From positions 1 to 64,000 of the forward strand of contig NZ_PQGA01000026.1 of assembly GCF_002917095.1 (NCBI RefSeq): a DNA stretch of 64,000 nt. The letters are read 5' to 3'. Source of the DNA: Paraburkholderia eburnea (lineage in GTDB: Bacteria > Pseudomonadota > Gammaproteobacteria > Burkholderiales > Burkholderiaceae). Position numbers and translations under genes: made by a program. Shown here piece by piece: positions 8,977 to 17,027 of this stretch; the first letter of the stretch is position 1; the number at the start of each line of letters is the position of its first letter. A model generated the notes under the pieces. It was not told the origin of the DNA. It saw only the letters and a list, made by a program, of their open reading frames with translations, and did not search any database.

Positions 8977-10284
8977 TCATGCCGCCGGATGCGGCAGCGC
9001 GGGCGGCTGGCCATTCGCCTCGGCCATGCGCGCCAGTTCGCGCCGCGCCGCCAGCAGCGAGGCCAGCGACACCGACAACTTGTCGTTCTCGAGCGCGGCC
9101 AGCAGCATCCCGGCATCGATATCGCTCGACTTCAACTGGTACGCCAGTTCCTTGCGATCGATGACGAAACGCGCGTAGAGGCGCTCCACCGAAATACGCG
9201 CCGGATTGGCGATCAGCACGTAATGGGGCTTCGCGCCGTCCCTTTCCAGCCGCGCGATCAGCTCGTCCTCTTCGAGCTTGTTCACGAGCCGCCCCACGGT
9301 GGCGAGATCGCGCCGCAATAGTTGCGCGATCTGCCCGGCGTTCAGACCAGGCTTCCCCGCGTCGCGCGACTCGGCGAGACCGGCGAGGAGTTCGAGCGCG
9401 TCCAGCAGATCGCTGCCAGGAAAGCGCGGCCGGTTGAAGCGCCCCGTGCGGATTTCCGGCAACGCCGAGGTGATCATCGCGCCCACCAGCGTGATGAACC
9501 AGCTCAGATACATCCAGAGCAGGAACATCGGCGCCGCCGCGAAGGCGCCATAGACCGCCGTATAGGTCGGAATGCGCCGCACGTAGTAGCCGAAGCCGCG
9601 CTTGGCCAGCTCGAACGCGACGGCAGAGGCAATTCCGCCGATCAGCGCGTCGCGCCACTCCACGCGACAGTTCGGCAGATAGACATAGAGCATCGTGAAG
9701 GCCAGCGCGGTGAGCGGCAACGACGCGCCGATCAGCATCCAGTCGAACAGCATCGAGACGTGCTGCTCGGTGGCCAGCGCCAGCGAGCGCGTGAACAGAT
9801 ACGACGAAATCGACAGACTCACGCCGATCAGAATCGGCCCGAGCGTGAGAATCGCCCAGTACACCAGCACGCGCTGCGCCAGGGGCCGCGCCTTGCGCAC
9901 GCGCCAGATCACGTTGAAGGCCGACTCGACCGTCATCATCGTCATGACGGAGGTGACGAACAGCACGATCATGCCCATCGTCGTGAGGCCCTTGGCCTTC
10001 GACGCGAACTGATTGAGATAGAGAAAGATCTGGCTGTTGATCTGCGCCGGCATCAGGTGATCGGCGAGAAAGCCCTGCAGCGAGTTCTGGAACGACGCGA
10101 AGATGGGAAACGCGGTGAAGAGCGCGAACGCGACCGTGGCCAGCGGCACGATCGCCAGCATGGTCGTGAACGTGAGGCTGCCCGCCACCTGCGGAATGCG
10201 ATCCTCGCGGCTGCGCCGCGCCGCGAAGCGCGCCAGCCGCTTCACGATATCCAGATCGATCCGTACTCTCGACAACACATCCAT
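8977..10284 (-). CDS. YihY/BrkB-family inner membrane protein with extra C-terminal domain
   Basis: A 435-residue protein. Residues about 25-290 form the YihY domain with six hydrophobic segments and family signatures such as RIPQVAGSLTFTTMLAIVPL and the GGFYVxxx-like GFGYYVRRIPTYTAVYGAFAA. Residues about 305-430 are soluble and include a helix-turn-helix-like stretch (LNAGQIAQLLRRDLATVGRLVNKLEEDELI), which is longer than the core family. It was once annotated as ribonuclease BN, which is now known to be wrong for this family. Function is unknown; it is convergent with the DUF962 gene. Confidence 0.9.
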   Translation of the reverse strand: MDVLSRVRIDLDIVKRLARFAARRSREDRIPQVAGSLTFTTMLAIVPLATVAFALFTAFPIFASFQNSLQGFLADHLMPAQINSQIFLYLNQFASKAKGLTTMGMIVLFVTSVMTMMTVESAFNVIWRVRKARPLAQRVLVYWAILTLGPILIGVSLSISSYLFTRSLALATEQHVSMLFDWMLIGASLPLTALAFTMLYVYLPNCRVEWRDALIGGIASAVAFELAKRGFGYYVRRIPTYTAVYGAFAAAPMFLLWMYLSWFITLVGAMITSALPEIRTGRFNRPRFPGSDLLDALELLAGLAESRDAGKPGLNAGQIAQLLRRDLATVGRLVNKLEEDELIARLERDGAKPHYVLIANPARISVERLYARFVIDRKELAYQLKSSDIDAGMLLAALENDKLSVSLASLLAARRELARMAEANGQPPALPHPAA

Positions 10285-10381
10285 TGTCCAGCCTTCTCCA
10301 GACAGCGCGGCGCGCCTTTGACGGACGCCGCGGTGATAACCCCGTGGACGCGCCGCGCCAACCCGCGTCGAACCCAGACCC

Positions 10382-10387
10382 TATAAT
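10382..10387 (+). promoter_or_regulatory. Probable -10 element of wrbA
   Basis: A perfect TATAAT lies 23 bases before the wrbA start codon, which implies a very short leader of about 17 bases. No good -35 is seen at 16-18 bp. GAGG just before the ATG is the likely ribosome binding site. Confidence 0.5.
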
Positions 10388-10410
10388 ATCCCGTCCACCG
10401 ACGAGGCCCG

Positions 10411-11031
10411 ATGAAACCGATTCTTGTGCTCTATTACAGCCGCCATGGCGCCACCCGCGAACTCGCGCGCGCCATCGCCCAGGGCATCGACAGCGTGGCG
10501 GGCGCCGAAGCGCGCATCCGCACGGTGCCGCCCGTCTCGACGGTCTGCGAGGCTACCGCCCCCGACATCCCCGACGACGGCCCGCCCTATGCGGAACTGC
10601 GCGACCTTGAGGAATGCGCGGGTCTCGCGCTCGGCTCGCCCACGCGTTTCGGCAATATGGCCGCGCCGCTCAAGTACTTCCTCGACGGCACCACGCCGCA
10701 GTGGCTCGCCGGCGCGCTCGCGGGCAAGCCCGGCTGCGTGTTCACCTCCACCGGCAGCCTGCACGGCGGCCAGGAAAGCACCCTGCTCTCGATGATGCTG
10801 CCGCTTCTGCATCACGGCATGTTGCTCGTGGGCATTCCGTACACCGAAAGCGCGCTTTCGTCGACGGACGGCGGCGGCACGCCCTACGGCGCGTCGCATC
10901 ATGCCCGTTCGGACGGTCGCGGCCACGGTTTGAGCGCCGATGAAAAAGCGCTCGCCGTCGCGCTGGGCGCGCGGCTCGCGCGCGCCTCGCTGCTGCTGGC
11001 GCAAGACGAACGACAAGGCGAACGGCCATGA
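10411..11031 (+). CDS. wrbA: NAD(P)H:quinone oxidoreductase, WrbA type
   Basis: A 206-residue flavodoxin-fold enzyme. The N-terminal FMN phosphate loop is YYSRHGATRELA, and the WrbA signatures GSPTRFGNMAAPLKYFLD and FTSTGSLHGGQEST are present. GIPYTESAL...GGGTPYGASH matches the second conserved flavin-binding part. WrbA reduces quinones by two electrons and protects against oxidative stress. The stop overlaps the start of the DUF2069 gene (ATGA), a pairing common in Burkholderiales. Confidence 0.95.
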   Translation: MKPILVLYYSRHGATRELARAIAQGIDSVAGAEARIRTVPPVSTVCEATAPDIPDDGPPYAELRDLEECAGLALGSPTRFGNMAAPLKYFLDGTTPQWLAGALAGKPGCVFTSTGSLHGGQESTLLSMMLPLLHHGMLLVGIPYTESALSSTDGGGTPYGASHHARSDGRGHGLSADEKALAVALGARLARASLLLAQDERQGERP

Positions 11032-11543
11032 GCGACGGGCCGCCCGACGTAAGCAAAATAAGCCACGTAATAAGCCACGTGAGCGGCGGCCACGACGCGC
11101 AGCCGCGCACTTTACCGTCATCGCAAAACTTGCGGCGCGTGCGCGCCCCTACGCCCGCTTCGCCTGCACCGGTCAGCGAGCGCCGCTTCGCCGCGCTCGG
11201 CGGCTTCGTCGCGCTGGCCGCGCTCACCGCGCTGTGCCTCGCCTGGGAGTGGCGCATCGCGCCGCTGCGTCCCGGCGGCAGCGCACTGGTGCTCAAGGCG
11301 CTGCCGCTTGCGGCCGCCCTGCCCGGCGTGTTCCGGCGTCGGCTTTATACGTTCCAATGGGCGTCGATGCTGGTGCTGCTCTATTTCGCCGAAGGCATCG
11401 TGCGCGGCATGACCGATCCCGCGCCCGCCGACACGCTCGGCTGGATCGAGGTCGGGCTTTCGCTCGCCTTCTTCGGCTGCGCGCTCGCCTATGTCGCGCC
11501 TTTCAAGCGCGCCGCACGGCGGGCGAAACGCGACGCCGCATAG
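11028..11543 (+). CDS. DUF2069 membrane protein
   Basis: A 171-residue protein with an N-terminal polar tail of about 60 residues, then four hydrophobic segments. The YTFQWASMLVLLYFAEGIVRGMTDP signature of the DUF2069 family sits near the middle. It is coupled to wrbA by a 4-base overlap. Function is unknown. The first 40 residues look unconserved, so translation could start later, but the ATGA overlap makes the 11028 start attractive. Confidence 0.85.
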   Translation: MSDGPPDVSKISHVISHVSGGHDAQPRTLPSSQNLRRVRAPTPASPAPVSERRFAALGGFVALAALTALCLAWEWRIAPLRPGGSALVLKALPLAAALPGVFRRRLYTFQWASMLVLLYFAEGIVRGMTDPAPADTLGWIEVGLSLAFFGCALAYVAPFKRAARRAKRDAA

Positions 11544-11687
11544 CAACGCCCAGGTCTGTGGAAGGCCCACGCCAGGTCCACGCCGCGCGTGTCAAACTAA
11601 GCTTTTCGCCAACTTTATTCGTCAGCAGAGTAGCCGCATTTCGTATGCCAGGCTGCGGCATGCGCGCCGCCGACACCCACTGAAGCC

Positions 11688-13115
11688 ATGACCCAATCCG
11701 CCCGCCAAGCCTTCCTCGACGCCTGCGCCGCCGCCATCGGCGCGCAGCACGTGCTGACCGACGCCCACGACACCGCCCCCTACGTCGCCGACTGGCGCAA
11801 GCGCTATCAAGGCGCGACCTGCGCCGTACTCTGCCCGGCCAACGCCGAGGAAACCGCCGCCGTCGTCAAGCTCGCGAACGCGCACCGCGTCGCGCTCGTG
11901 CCGCAGGGCGGCAACACCGGCCTCGCGGGCGGCGCGACGCCCGACGCGAGCGGCCAGCAGGCGGTGCTGAGCCTGCGCCGCCTGAACCGCGTGCGCGAGA
12001 TCGACGCGCACAACAATACGATCACCGTCGAAGCGGGCGTGATCCTCGCCGAGGTGCAGGCGCGCGCCGCCGACGCCCACCGCCTGTTCCCGCTCTCGCT
12101 CGCCGCCGAGGGCAGTTGCACGATCGGCGGCAATCTCTCGACCAATGCGGGCGGCACTGGCGTGCTGCGCTACGGCAACACGCGCGAGCTGTGCCTCGGC
12201 CTCGAAGTCGTGACGCCGCAGGGCGAACTGTGGGATGGCCTGCGCGGCCTGCGCAAGGACAACACCGGCTACGATCTGCGCGATCTCTTCATCGGCGCGG
12301 AAGGCACGCTCGGCGTCATCACCGCCGCCGTCATGAAGCTGCATCCGCAACCGGCGGCCAGCGTGACGGCGCTCGCGGCACTCGGCTCGGCCCACGCCGC
12401 GCTCGATTTTCTCGCCCTCGCGCAGCGCTACGCGGGGCCGCTGCTCACCGGTTTCGAGCTGATGTCGGACTTCTGCATGCGGCTCGTGGGCCGCCATTTC
12501 CCGCAACTGCGCTATCCGTTCGCGCAGCATCACGCCCAGGTCGTCCTGCTCGAACTGTCCGACAACGAAAGCGAAGAACACGGCCGCGCGCTGTTCGAGC
12601 GCCTCATGGAAGCCGCGCTCGAACAGGGTCTGGTGGAAGATGCCGTGGTGGCGGAAAGCCTCGCGCAGTCGCAGGCGTTCTGGAATATCCGCGAGCACAT
12701 TCCGCTCGCGCAGGCCCAGGAAGGGCTGAACGTGAAGCACGACATCGGCGTGCCGATTTCGCGCATCGGCCATTTCATCGAGGAAACCGGCGCGGAAATC
12801 GCTCGCGCGGTGCCCGGCGCGCGCCTGGTGACGTTTGGCCATCTCGGCGACGGCAATCTGCATTACAACGTGCAGGCGCCCGAAGGCGGCGACCCGAAGC
12901 AATTCCTGGCGGAGAATGAAAAGCAGCTGAACCGCATCGTCTATGACAGCGTCGCGCGTCATCGCGGCACGATCAGCGCGGAGCACGGCCTCGGCCAGTT
13001 GAAGATCGAGGAGAACGCGCACTACAAGAGCGAAGTCGAGCTTGGCATGATGCGCGCCATCAAGGCGGCGCTCGACCCGCTCAATCTGATGAATCCGGGC
13101 AAGGTCATTTGCTGA
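11688..13115 (+). CDS. FAD-linked oxidase, D-2-hydroxyacid/D-2-hydroxyglutarate dehydrogenase type (GlcD/DLD family)
   Basis: A 475-residue flavoenzyme. The N-terminal PCMH-type FAD-binding domain shows VPQGGNTGLAGGATPD and SLAAEGSCTIGGNLSTNAGG. The C-terminal FAD-oxidase domain shows TFGHLGDGNLHYNVQAPE and SAEHGLGQLK, where the histidines and glutamate are expected to bind a metal and the 2-hydroxyacid. D-2-hydroxyglutarate, D-lactate or glycolate are all possible substrates; the lack of glcE/glcF nearby makes glycolate oxidase less likely. It is followed 31 bp later by the metallophosphoesterase. Confidence 0.88.
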   Translation: MTQSARQAFLDACAAAIGAQHVLTDAHDTAPYVADWRKRYQGATCAVLCPANAEETAAVVKLANAHRVALVPQGGNTGLAGGATPDASGQQAVLSLRRLNRVREIDAHNNTITVEAGVILAEVQARAADAHRLFPLSLAAEGSCTIGGNLSTNAGGTGVLRYGNTRELCLGLEVVTPQGELWDGLRGLRKDNTGYDLRDLFIGAEGTLGVITAAVMKLHPQPAASVTALAALGSAHAALDFLALAQRYAGPLLTGFELMSDFCMRLVGRHFPQLRYPFAQHHAQVVLLELSDNESEEHGRALFERLMEAALEQGLVEDAVVAESLAQSQAFWNIREHIPLAQAQEGLNVKHDIGVPISRIGHFIEETGAEIARAVPGARLVTFGHLGDGNLHYNVQAPEGGDPKQFLAENEKQLNRIVYDSVARHRGTISAEHGLGQLKIEENAHYKSEVELGMMRAIKAALDPLNLMNPGKVIC

Positions 13116-13146
13116 CGCCAACCGGGTTCGCCGAGGAGCCAACTAC

Positions 13147-13953
13147 GTGAAGATCCGCGTGCTGTCCGACCTGCATCTGGAGCATGACGAGCCCGACCTG
13201 ATTCCGCACGCCGAGGCCGATCTCGTCGTGCTCGCGGGCGACATCCACAATCACGGCCTTGGGCTGCGCTGGGCCGCCGAAACCTTCGACCCGCAGGTGC
13301 CCGTGATCTACGTGCCGGGCAATCACGAGTATTACGACGGCGAATTCGGCGCGCTGGAGACGGCGATGCGCGACGCCGCCGCCTCGCTCGACAACGTGCA
13401 CTTCCTGAACAACGCCACTTACGTCGATCCGTCGGGACGCTTCCGGGTGCTGGGCACGACGTTGTGGGCCGACTTCGCGCTCTTCGGCGCCGACGACGCC
13501 GCGCGCGAAGCCGCAATCACGGCGGCGCTGCGCGTGATGCTCGACTTCAAGGGATTGATTCAGGTCTCGTGGCCCGCGGGTCCCGAGGCCGGCGCGCGCG
13601 ATTTCACGCCGGCGGATTCGCTGGCGCTGCACGCGCGCTCACGCGCCTGGCTGGAGACGGAACTGGCGAAGCCCTTCGCGGGCAAGACGATCGTGGTGAC
13701 GCACCACGCGCCGCACCGATCAAGTCTCGCGGCGCGCTATGCGACCGATCCGGTATCGGCGGGATTCGTGAGCGACCTCGGCGCGCTGGTGGGCGCGCCC
13801 GCGGCCCTTTGGATCCATGGCCACACGCATACCGGCTTCGATTACACCGTGGACGGCACGCGCGTGGTGTGCAATCCGCGCGGCTATCGCGACCGGCGCA
13901 GCGGTCTGCCGGAGAATCCGGCGTTTGCGTGGGACAAGGTGGTCGAGATTTAA
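13147..13953 (+). CDS. Calcineurin-like metallophosphoesterase
   Basis: A 268-residue protein with all five metal-binding blocks in order: SDLHLEH, AGDIHNHG, PGNHEYYD, VTHHAPH and HGHTHTGFDY. It should use a two-metal centre to split phosphoesters. Its natural substrate (nucleotide, lipid or protein phosphate) cannot be told. The start is GTG, chosen because a GAGGAG lies about 10 bases upstream and no in-frame ATG is nearby. Confidence 0.9.
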   Translation: MKIRVLSDLHLEHDEPDLIPHAEADLVVLAGDIHNHGLGLRWAAETFDPQVPVIYVPGNHEYYDGEFGALETAMRDAAASLDNVHFLNNATYVDPSGRFRVLGTTLWADFALFGADDAAREAAITAALRVMLDFKGLIQVSWPAGPEAGARDFTPADSLALHARSRAWLETELAKPFAGKTIVVTHHAPHRSSLAARYATDPVSAGFVSDLGALVGAPAALWIHGHTHTGFDYTVDGTRVVCNPRGYRDRRSGLPENPAFAWDKVVEI

Positions 13954-14002
13954 GCGATGCTGCGGCTGACGCGCACGCGCTCATCGACCATGAGAACGAC
14001 GT

Positions 14003-14164
14003 TCAGCGCAGGCCGCGCGAATGGCCAACCCGGTCGGCCGGCCGCTGCACCCGCAGCGTGACGGGCTGAAGCTGTGTGCGGCGCATGCGCAGGAGGTCGC
14101 GCGATGCGGCGATGCCGATCAGGCCCATCATCACGGCGATGCCGATCATCAGATGCGTATCCAT
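14003..14164 (-). CDS. Small single-helix membrane protein, hypothetical
   Basis: A 53-codon reading frame with an AGGA 5-8 bases before its ATG. Residues 1-20 are hydrophobic (MDTHLMIGIAVMMGLIGIAA) and the rest is basic (SRDLLRMRR..., pI clearly high), so it looks like a one-pass inner-membrane peptide with a cytosolic tail. It fills an otherwise empty gap between the metallophosphoesterase and the LysR gene. I do not recognise a family; conservation of this frame in related genomes is not known to me. Confidence 0.4.
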   Translation of the reverse strand: MDTHLMIGIAVMMGLIGIAASRDLLRMRRTQLQPVTLRVQRPADRVGHSRGLR

Positions 14165-14332
14165 GGAAATCCTCGGGTTCTGGCGAATTGACGTTTCAGA
14201 GGCGCTACCTTATCAACCCGCCGCCCGCTTGTGCGTAAGGAAGTGTTGCCAGAAGGCGTAGCTGTAACAGCCTGTCACAGCCCCGTCACTCGCCCGCTGC
14301 CGCGCGCCCTTGCGCAGGATTCCCACGAAGCA

Positions 14333-15271
14333 TCACGTACGCGCGAAGCGGCGCAGCTCGGTCTGGTCTTTCGCGAGCGTCGCGGGCAGCGTTTCGCGCA
14401 GCAACTCCACCCAGGTGCGGATCTTCGCGTCCAGATACTGGCGCGACGGATACACCGCGAACACGGTCATTTCCTGCGAGCGGTACTCGGGCAGGATCCA
14501 CACGAGTTCGCCGCTGCGCAGTCCGCTGATGGCCGAATAGATCGGCAGCAGCCCCACGCCCATGCCTTCGCGCACGCCCACCGCCATCGCTTCGGCCACG
14601 TTCACCTGGAAGGTCGCCGCGCCGAGATCGATGTTTTCGGCGCCCGACGGCCCCGTGAACTGCCATTGCGACGCCGGGAACACCGGCGTCACCAGTTGCA
14701 GGCAGCGGTGATTGACGAGGTCGCGCGGCGTCTGCGGCACGCCATGGCGCTCCAGATACGCGGGCGACGCGCAGGCGATGCTGAACGCGCTGGTCAGGCG
14801 CTGCGAGACGAAGCCCGAGTCCGGCAGATCGATCGCCAGCACGAGCGCCACGTCATAACCCTCGTCGAGCAGATCCGGCATGCGCTGGGCCAGCGTCAAT
14901 TCGATGTGGACATCGGGATAGAGCGCCTGATATCGCCCCACCGCCGGCACCACGTAGTGCTGGCCGAAGCTCGTCATGGCGTGGACCTTGAGCTTGCCCG
15001 AGGGGCGCGCATGCGCGTCGCCGGCTTCGGCTTCCGCCTGGTCCACGTAGGCCAGGATCTGCTCGCAGCGCTGCAGATAACGCTCGCCGGCCTCGGTGAG
15101 CGCGATGCGGCGCGTCGTGCGGTTCAGAAGTCGCGTGCGCAGGTGCGCCTCCAGATCGGAGACCGCGCGCGACGCGTAAGCCGTCGTCGTATTCAGGTGC
15201 TGGGCGGCGCCGGTGAAGCTGCCCGCCTCGACCACCCGGACGAATACACGCATGTTTTGAAGCGTATCCAT
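14333..15271 (-). CDS. LysR-family regulator of the divergent efflux operon
   Basis: A 312-residue LysR protein: winged HTH at residues 1-60 (FVRVVEAGSFTGAAQHLNTTTAYASRAVSDLE), then the two-lobed effector domain from about residue 90. Its divergence from a FUSC-type efflux operon parallels aaeR/aaeXAB in enterobacteria and fus loci in Burkholderia. It therefore probably activates the pump in response to an aromatic acid, though no ligand can be read from sequence. A 37-bp dyad lies in the shared 155-bp intergenic region. Confidence 0.9.
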   Translation of the reverse strand: MDTLQNMRVFVRVVEAGSFTGAAQHLNTTTAYASRAVSDLEAHLRTRLLNRTTRRIALTEAGERYLQRCEQILAYVDQAEAEAGDAHARPSGKLKVHAMTSFGQHYVVPAVGRYQALYPDVHIELTLAQRMPDLLDEGYDVALVLAIDLPDSGFVSQRLTSAFSIACASPAYLERHGVPQTPRDLVNHRCLQLVTPVFPASQWQFTGPSGAENIDLGAATFQVNVAEAMAVGVREGMGVGLLPIYSAISGLRSGELVWILPEYRSQEMTVFAVYPSRQYLDAKIRTWVELLRETLPATLAKDQTELRRFART

Positions 15272-15327
15272 ACCAATCCTCTTTCTGACGGACGAATTGT
15301 TACACGTTTTGCAAAATCAATTATCTC

Positions 15328-15364
15328 ATAACCCGTAAGAATGCCTTGCATCCTTACCGGTTAT
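15328..15364. promoter_or_regulatory. Large dyad operator candidate for the LysR regulator
   Basis: The arms ATAACCCGTAAG (15328-15339) and CTTACCGGTTAT (15353-15364) are inverted with one mismatch. The 13-bp middle carries a second inverted repeat, ATGC...GCAT. The whole element is nearly symmetric about 15346. It lies just upstream of a TATAAT, covering about -68 to -32 of the efflux promoter, where LysR activators normally bind. Confidence 0.65.
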
Positions 15365-15383
15365 TCGCCAATCGAGCAAAAAA

Positions 15384-15389
15384 TATAAT
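15384..15389 (+). promoter_or_regulatory. -10 element of the efflux operon
   Basis: A perfect TATAAT sits 38 bases before the GTG start. The -35 position (TTATTC, 15361-15366, 17-bp spacer) is weak and overlaps the right arm of the dyad, as expected for an activator-dependent promoter. Confidence 0.6.
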
Positions 15390-15426
15390 GACGCACAGCA
15401 ATCTATAGTCAGTAAAGGAGTAAATC

Positions 15427-17016
15427 GTGCAGTCTCCGGTACCGAAAGGACTAGCCGTTGCCGCGGTTCTTACGTTCTCGTTGATAATCGCGGGATGCGC
15501 CAGTACCGGGGGAATCGCTCCCCAAGCGAAGCACGTCGACGCGAGCGAACTGGACGCCGGATCGGCGATCCGCGCGGCCAACACCGATGCGAAGTGGCCC
15601 GCCAGCGACTGGTGGCGCGGCTACAACGACCCGCAGCTGAATACCTGGATCGAAGACTCGATCGCGGGCAATCCGTCGCTCGCCGCCGCCCAGGCGCGGG
15701 TGCGCGAGGCGCGTTCGATGGCGGGCGTGGCCGAAGCCGGCCTGCTGCCGCAGATCAACGGCAGCATGTCCGTGCAGCGCCAGCACTGGTCCGACAATGT
15801 CTATTACGGTCCGGGGCCGCTCGCGAACGCGAACTCGTGGAACAACACCGCCACGCTCGGTCTCTCGTACCACCTCGACCTCTGGGGCCAGGACAAGAAC
15901 AATGCCGAGCGCGCGCTCGACGTGGCGCACGCCTCGGCCGCCGACGCCCGCGCCGCGCAGCTCGAACTCGAAGTGAACGTCACGCGCGCCTACATCGACA
16001 TGTCGATGAACTACGCGCTGCTCGACATCGCCAGGCAAACGCTCGGCGAACAGCAGAAGATTCTCGCGCTCGCGCAGCGGCGCCTGAAAGGCGGCATCGG
16101 CACCCAGCTCGAAGTCAGCCAGGCCGAAACGCCGCTGCCCGAGTACGAGCGCCAGATCGACTCGCTCGAAGAAGCGATCGCGCTCGGCAAGAACCAGCTC
16201 GCGGCGCTCGCGGGCAAGGGCCCCGGCGCGGGCGAGACGATCCAGCGCCCGGCGCTCGCGCTCGACGCGCCGGCGGGCCTGCCCTCGGCGCTGCCGGCCG
16301 AACTGATCGGCCATCGCCCCGATATCGTCGCGGCGCGCTGGACCGTCGCCGCCCAGGCGCGCGGCATCGACGTGGCCAGGGCGGACTTCTATCCGAACAT
16401 CAATCTGCTCGTGTCGATGGGCGGCTATGCGGCCGCGGGCCCGTTGTTCCAGTTCCTGAAGTCGATGAGCGGCAGCTACACGGGCGGCCCCGCGCTGTCG
16501 CTGCCGATCTTCGACGGCGGACGCCTGCGCTCGCAACTCGGCGCGCAGTCGGCGGCTTACGACATCGCCGTGGATCAGTACAACCAGACGATCGTCACCG
16601 CCCTCAAGGAAATCGCCGATCAGGTGGTCCGCATGCGCTCGCTCGCGACCCAGGAAGACGATGCGCATCGCTCGGTTGCCGCCGCGCAGCGCAACTACGA
16701 CCTGTCGCAGGAAGGTTATCGCCGTGGTCTGACGGACTACGTCAACGTGCTGATCGCGCAGACGCAGTTGCTGCGCGCCCAGGAAGGCGTCGCGCACATC
16801 CAGGCCGAGCGCCTGAGCGCGCACGCGACGCTCGTGGCGGCCCTGGGCGGCGGCCTGATCGATCCGGCGGCCGGTGCAACCGACCCCGCCGTGGCCAGTC
16901 CGACGCCCGCCGAGCAGTTGCCCGCGCACGGCAAGAAGACCCGCGCCGTGCCGCTCGCGCCCGCCGCGCTGCTGGCGCCGCGCTCGTCCGCGGACGATAG
17001 CGCAAGCGCGCACTGA
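15427..17016 (+). CDS. NodT-family outer-membrane efflux lipoprotein
   Basis: A 529-residue outer-membrane factor of a tripartite pump. The N-terminus has a signal peptide and lipobox (LIIAGC, lipidated Cys24). Two OEP/TolC-like repeats follow (about residues 70-250 and 280-465), including the family motif AELIGHRPDIVAARW. About 60 C-terminal residues are low-complexity Ala/Pro. The GTG start is supported by AAAGGAG 6 bases upstream. It is first in the efflux operon and followed 11 bp later by the pump gene. Confidence 0.93.
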   Translation: MQSPVPKGLAVAAVLTFSLIIAGCASTGGIAPQAKHVDASELDAGSAIRAANTDAKWPASDWWRGYNDPQLNTWIEDSIAGNPSLAAAQARVREARSMAGVAEAGLLPQINGSMSVQRQHWSDNVYYGPGPLANANSWNNTATLGLSYHLDLWGQDKNNAERALDVAHASAADARAAQLELEVNVTRAYIDMSMNYALLDIARQTLGEQQKILALAQRRLKGGIGTQLEVSQAETPLPEYERQIDSLEEAIALGKNQLAALAGKGPGAGETIQRPALALDAPAGLPSALPAELIGHRPDIVAARWTVAAQARGIDVARADFYPNINLLVSMGGYAAAGPLFQFLKSMSGSYTGGPALSLPIFDGGRLRSQLGAQSAAYDIAVDQYNQTIVTALKEIADQVVRMRSLATQEDDAHRSVAAAQRNYDLSQEGYRRGLTDYVNVLIAQTQLLRAQEGVAHIQAERLSAHATLVAALGGGLIDPAAGATDPAVASPTPAEQLPAHGKKTRAVPLAPAALLAPRSSADDSASAH

Positions 17017-17027
17017 GGCCCACGCCG

